NCBI GenBank assembly: GCA_964036665.1
Contig: OZ038529.1
Coordinates: 20,966,060-21,030,059 of the forward strand
Direction: 5' to 3'
DNA length: 64,000 bases
From: Gordius sp. MW1
Taxonomy: Eukaryota > Nematomorpha > Gordioida > Gordea > Gordiidae
This document shows, one piece after another, positions 60,164-64,000 of the stretch; position 1 is the stretch's first letter, and each line of letters begins with the position of its first letter. The notes under the pieces were generated by a model. That model did no database searches. It was not told the origin of the DNA and worked only from the letters and a program-made list of their open reading frames with translations. A program made the translations under genes and the position numbers.

Positions 60164-63100
60164 TATCTGTTACAATATAGAGATGCGAGATATGATGGGT
60201 AACCTTTCAAAGGTCCTTTCAAGATTGCTGCTATACGACGTTGCTTATTTTTAACTTTAAGAGGGTTGCCGTTCCTAAGCTTTGGCTGGCCTATATTTTC
60301 AGACATTATCATCACGTTTACATTCAACTATATTAAGTCGAGTGGCATTTCATGTAAAATATAAATTAAAAAATATTTCGGAACCGCGTCCTTTACAATA
60401 AATAGTATCGACACATTTGTATGGCTTTACTTGCTTTAAATGTTGAAATGAATTATACAGTTATGTCCATATATGCCGTTCCTGGAAGCATGAATAGCTA
60501 ATTCACTCAGCCAATCACGACTCTTATAACTGGTAAAATATTGGAAAACCCGCTTTTAATTATATCCTTTATGACAGCACTAAATTGTACAACTGAATAT
60601 TTTCCTTTCGTCAGACCCCCCCCCCTCGTTACATTTTCGCTCCCAATTGAGCAATCAATGTAACATATCTCAGCCGTCCGACCCTAAAGCATAGGAGACA
60701 TACTAATTCAAATGACTTTATGTGACGCTACATATACAATATTTTGGACAAACATATTTTGTCTGTTGAAGTTGACCGGGGATGTCCTTCTGCCTAAAGT
60801 CTCCTGCAAGCAATATTATTGAGTTTTGAAATAATATGATGTATCTTCGGAAGTTAGAAAAGTCTGGCACATACTTTATTTTCTACAGGGAAGAAATAGC
60901 GTTTCAATTTGAAGAAACAGTCAATCGACTTGTTTTAAATTTATAACGGTTTTAGCTGGAACTTATTCAAAAACTTTTTGTGATGCTGATGGCATGCTAA
61001 TTGGAAATTATCTCCCATTTACATTTATAGATCAGCACGAAGCGCTGTTCAACGCATGGTTCAGAAAAATGGGGTTCAATTGAGTCAAAGATTAATAATC
61101 ATTTAAACATCTCAAATTGTTTGGTATAATCCTGAGACTCTAGTTAAAGTAGTAAAATTAATTCATTTATCCGAAGTGTTCCATAAGAATGACCGCCATT
61201 TTAGAGATTTGCAATCAATCTGATCAATTTTAAGCTCGCTCCATGTAAATAAATAGCATAAAAAGAAAGGATGTCATGTGACGTCGTAAAATGATTCATT
61301 TTTTAAAGCATCTCGGTTTCATTATTAAAATATTACAGATTAACCACTTCTTTAATAAGTTAAGTCTCAATGTGTCTATAAAGGGTAAACATACCAGCCC
61401 AACTATATGCAAAGAACGCAAACATTTTGGAAACTTTTAGGATTCATTAAAGATAGGCAGTTTTCATATTAATAAGAATGATGTTGGACTTCTTGGTACG
61501 TAAATATATTAACCTTATTTTATTAAATTTTGCATTCATTTAAACTTAAGATCAATTGCATTCCAACCTTTTCGAATTCATAAAAAATTTAATAAACTAA
61601 TATAAAAATGTTAAAGGAGTCGGTTAAATCTTGTATAAGTAAACAAAAACCTAGCGACTAAAAAAATAAACTCGCTTTACGAATATATTAATCACATGGT
61701 TAATTACATATAACAGTTCTCTGGAAACATGCTCCAGCTATAGAATGTCATGAGATATTAAGGATTCTAAAGATCGCGACAATAGCATATTAAACAATTA
61801 TTTTCATATTTTGTATAATGGATCAGTCATCTAATTAAACTCCGAATGAACCTCAACAAATAATTTAAAAATTGTTTTAAGAAGCTTATTAACTACCATA
61901 CTTATAAGTAAAGTTTCAGGAAATATTACACCATTGCATCTCATTTAAACAGTTATGCTTATAAATTTGGGAAAATTTGGAAATACGCATTTTAACTTTC
62001 CTCTAGTTAAAATAATCCTCTTTATATTTACAAATATTTTCAACTATCTTTCCGCCTCTCTTATCTATTTTTCATAATTTCACTAGCCGCATAATAAAGT
62101 AATATATAGGTTCAATAATGGTCTAATTGATAAAAAAAAATCACAGTAGCGCCTTCAATCCAAGCATATCGGATAACAAACCGATTCTAATGGGTTGTGT
62201 ATTCAAGAGGGGTTGCCTAAACTAAATAATATGTACCATATTGATGTGCCCTTATTTTTGCATTTAGCGCGATAAAGAGCGCAGCCGTAGATTAAAATGG
62301 AGCATAGATCTGAACACGCACTGATTTAATAACACTTTTAAATCATTTCACTCTCCAACCCTAGCATTTATGATTGAAATAAAATTCGGGGTTCGAATTC
62401 AAAAAACCAGCCAGGCACAGTCATGTTAAATCGCTCTATAATGTGGTATTCTAGCAAGGGATCTGTCTGGAGCGATAGTGCACACAGCGCTTCACAAAAA
62501 ACTACTCTAATCCTTATTTATTCAGGAGCAGGTTCACAATTCAATTTAGAGCGAGAGATTTTGGAAGGGTTTCGCACATTGCCAGAATGGCTGTTGATAT
62601 TTTGTCATTCCCCCCTCCCCCTCCCCAAACCACATTCTCTTTAATATTGCATTGCATTTGGTTATAGACTTTTTTTGCACTAGGTCATACATACGCTTTC
62701 TCACGTAACCGCAAAATTTACTTGCAGCCGCGTTACACTAACAAAAGGTGAAAAACGGCATTGACTGACTGATATAATTAAGCTACACTATTTAAAGTGG
62801 AAAAAATTACCATTAAAAGTTTCTTATCCCCGTTACCGCAGCTTCTCATTATGTCGAGAAAACAATTAAAACTAATAAAATTAATGCAATTCTTAACTCC
62901 CCCCCCCTCCGTTTCCTTATCTTTTGATAAAAGAAAGTAGGCAAACTTTCCCTATCTATCTTCCCACCCCCACGTGTGAGAAATTCTTTGAATCTAAATG
63001 GGGTTCGACGACGCGAAGAGAGGGGGAGATAAGTAAATAGCATCATAAATAAAATTTATAATCGCAAAAAAGTAAATAAGATTAAAAAAAATTATTCTTT

Positions 63101-63349
63101 TTTGAAAAGGTTTCCCCGTCCTCACACCCTTGTCCCCGCCCCCGCAAACAAGCTCTCCCCACCTGATTCATTCATAGACCTAGTTGCGTTGTTTGTTTCA
63201 TGAATATCTCCTTTTTATGACTAATAGTCAACTTAAACCAATACTATTCATGTTCACGCGCGCTTTTTAATTACCCTTGCCATGCAGTTTGAATTTTGCA
63301 AAAAGTTTTAAAGCACTGGTCTCTGCAGTCCAAGGCCACCCCCTTCGAC
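60164..63349. other. Spacer upstream of the LRR gene
   Basis: No gene or element with clear ends was recognised. C-runs at 60618-60626, 62610-62628 and 62899-62907 resemble those of the MITE families but lack flanking inverted repeats. The right end should contain the promoter of the LRR gene. Confidence 0.4.
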
Positions 63350-64000
63350 ATGTCGCTTTTCAGTTGCAGTAATGTCCCTAATGTCGCAATTTTAGCTTTA
63401 ACAATGGTTACATTTTGGATGTCGCTGCATGAAAATTTTGTCGCAGCTAATGAAAGGTGCGAACCTTGCGGTTTCAAGGGAGTTTGTGCTTGTTGTAGCC
63501 ACGACTTTGCCGCCAATTTGCCCGAAATCGATTGTCAGGGACGAAATTTAATGGAAATTCCTAGCGGAGCCGGAGAAGGTGGGACAGGTCATTTTTTCGC
63601 TAATTTTTCTCTTGCATTAGCTCGAAAAAAATATACGGATTTTAACGCTGAGAGCAACAGAATTCGGATGATTAGGCTGGGCGATTTTAACGAATTTGCG
63701 GATCTCAGAATCATTCGACTTACTTACAACGATATCACTTACGTAGAACCTGGCAGTTTTGCCACAACCATATTTTTGGACGAACTCGATTTGAGTCATA
63801 ATAAGTTAGGAGGCGTAGGGGCCGAACTGACGGCTCAAACTTTCGACGGGCTAAAATTCTTGAAAAAGCTCATCTTATCACACAATTCTTTGTGCACGCT
63901 GACGGACATTTTAGTAGAGATGCCATTCTTGGAAGAAATTTGGCTGGATCACAATCCACAACTTCTGCATATCGCGGAGCCTTCTTTCAAACACTCAACA
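63350..64000 (+). CDS. Secreted/membrane leucine-rich-repeat protein, 5' part
   Basis: An ATG at 63350 opens a frame that runs without stop to the window end (217 codons). A signal-like segment (VAILALTMVTFWMSLH, residues about 11-26, then AA before NERCEPC) precedes a Cys-rich N-cap (CEPCGFKGVCACC, then IDCQGRNLMEIP), a layout seen in extracellular LRR proteins. Repeats follow from about residue 113: LRIIRLTYNDI, LDELDLSHNKL, LKKLILSHNSL and LEEIWLDHNPQL, each with the LxxLxLxxN pattern. The protein could be a Toll/chaoptin/Slit-type or other LRR receptor; the C-terminal part needed to decide lies outside the window. No intron is evident in the visible part. Base composition is less AT-rich than the surroundings, as expected for coding sequence. 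Confidence 0.88.
   Translation, partial: MSLFSCSNVPNVAILALTMVTFWMSLHENFVAANERCEPCGFKGVCACCSHDFAANLPEIDCQGRNLMEIPSGAGEGGTGHFFANFSLALARKKYTDFNAESNRIRMIRLGDFNEFADLRIIRLTYNDITYVEPGSFATTIFLDELDLSHNKLGGVGAELTAQTFDGLKFLKKLILSHNSLCTLTDILVEMPFLEEIWLDHNPQLLHIAEPSFKHST

Noticed and set aside
63271-63799. Minus-strand frames opposite the LRR gene
   Set aside because: The plus-strand frame has a signal peptide and leucine-rich repeats; the minus frames show no recognisable domain.

Overview
This is a eukaryotic nuclear window. It is strongly AT-rich, with split genes (GT-AG introns), long intergenic spacers and a dense mix of transposable elements. The best host gene is a Turtle/IGSF9-type cell-surface receptor with five Ig and two FN3 domains, and the window also has a peripherin-like tetraspanin. 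This suggests an invertebrate animal, most likely an arthropod. I cannot name the species.

Layout. (1) 866-3055 and 8757-11740 hold two decayed, oppositely oriented copies of one RTE-type non-LTR retrotransposon; a third 3' fragment lies at 52918-53110. (2) 4042-7830, minus strand, is a four-exon peripherin/RDS-ROM1-like tetraspanin (437 aa predicted). Two short hAT-type MITEs sit in its introns, one of them exactly at a splice donor. (3) 11741-24146 is gene-poor: a tandem array with a short internal palindrome, an 814-bp GC-rich hAT-type MITE with a perfect 8-bp target duplication, a second GC-rich element carrying a 302-bp tandem duplication, and a weak endonuclease relic. (4) 24147-45423, plus strand, is a 17-exon Turtle/IGSF9 homologue. 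I could join it in one consistent reading frame (1501 aa), including three short exons that are easily missed: the signal-peptide exon, a 67-nt exon closing Ig1, and a 49-nt cytoplasmic microexon. Its introns hold a MITE, a 0.7-kb foldback element and a Helitron. (5) 46830-48905 has another MITE and a minus-strand Helitron with a relic of its PIF1-like helicase. (6) 49910-51553, plus strand, is a three-exon secreted His/Tyr/Gly/Lys-rich protein (316 aa). (7) 53287-57575 is a PIF/Harbinger-like element (TTA target duplication) into which a nearly intact hAT transposon (54282-57176) has inserted; the hAT transposase is interrupted by one nonsense codon. (8) 59256-60161 is a further TIR element. 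(9) 63350-64000, plus strand, is the start of a secreted or membrane leucine-rich-repeat protein that runs off the window.

The host genes do not form an operon or an obvious pathway. Turtle homologues act in neurite and photoreceptor-axon patterning, and peripherins are best known from photoreceptor membranes, but their proximity here proves nothing. I found no convincing new multi-gene system. The most informative observations are the recovered hidden exons, the MITE that duplicated a splice donor, the nested hAT-in-Harbinger insertion, and one apparently missing peripherin cysteine.
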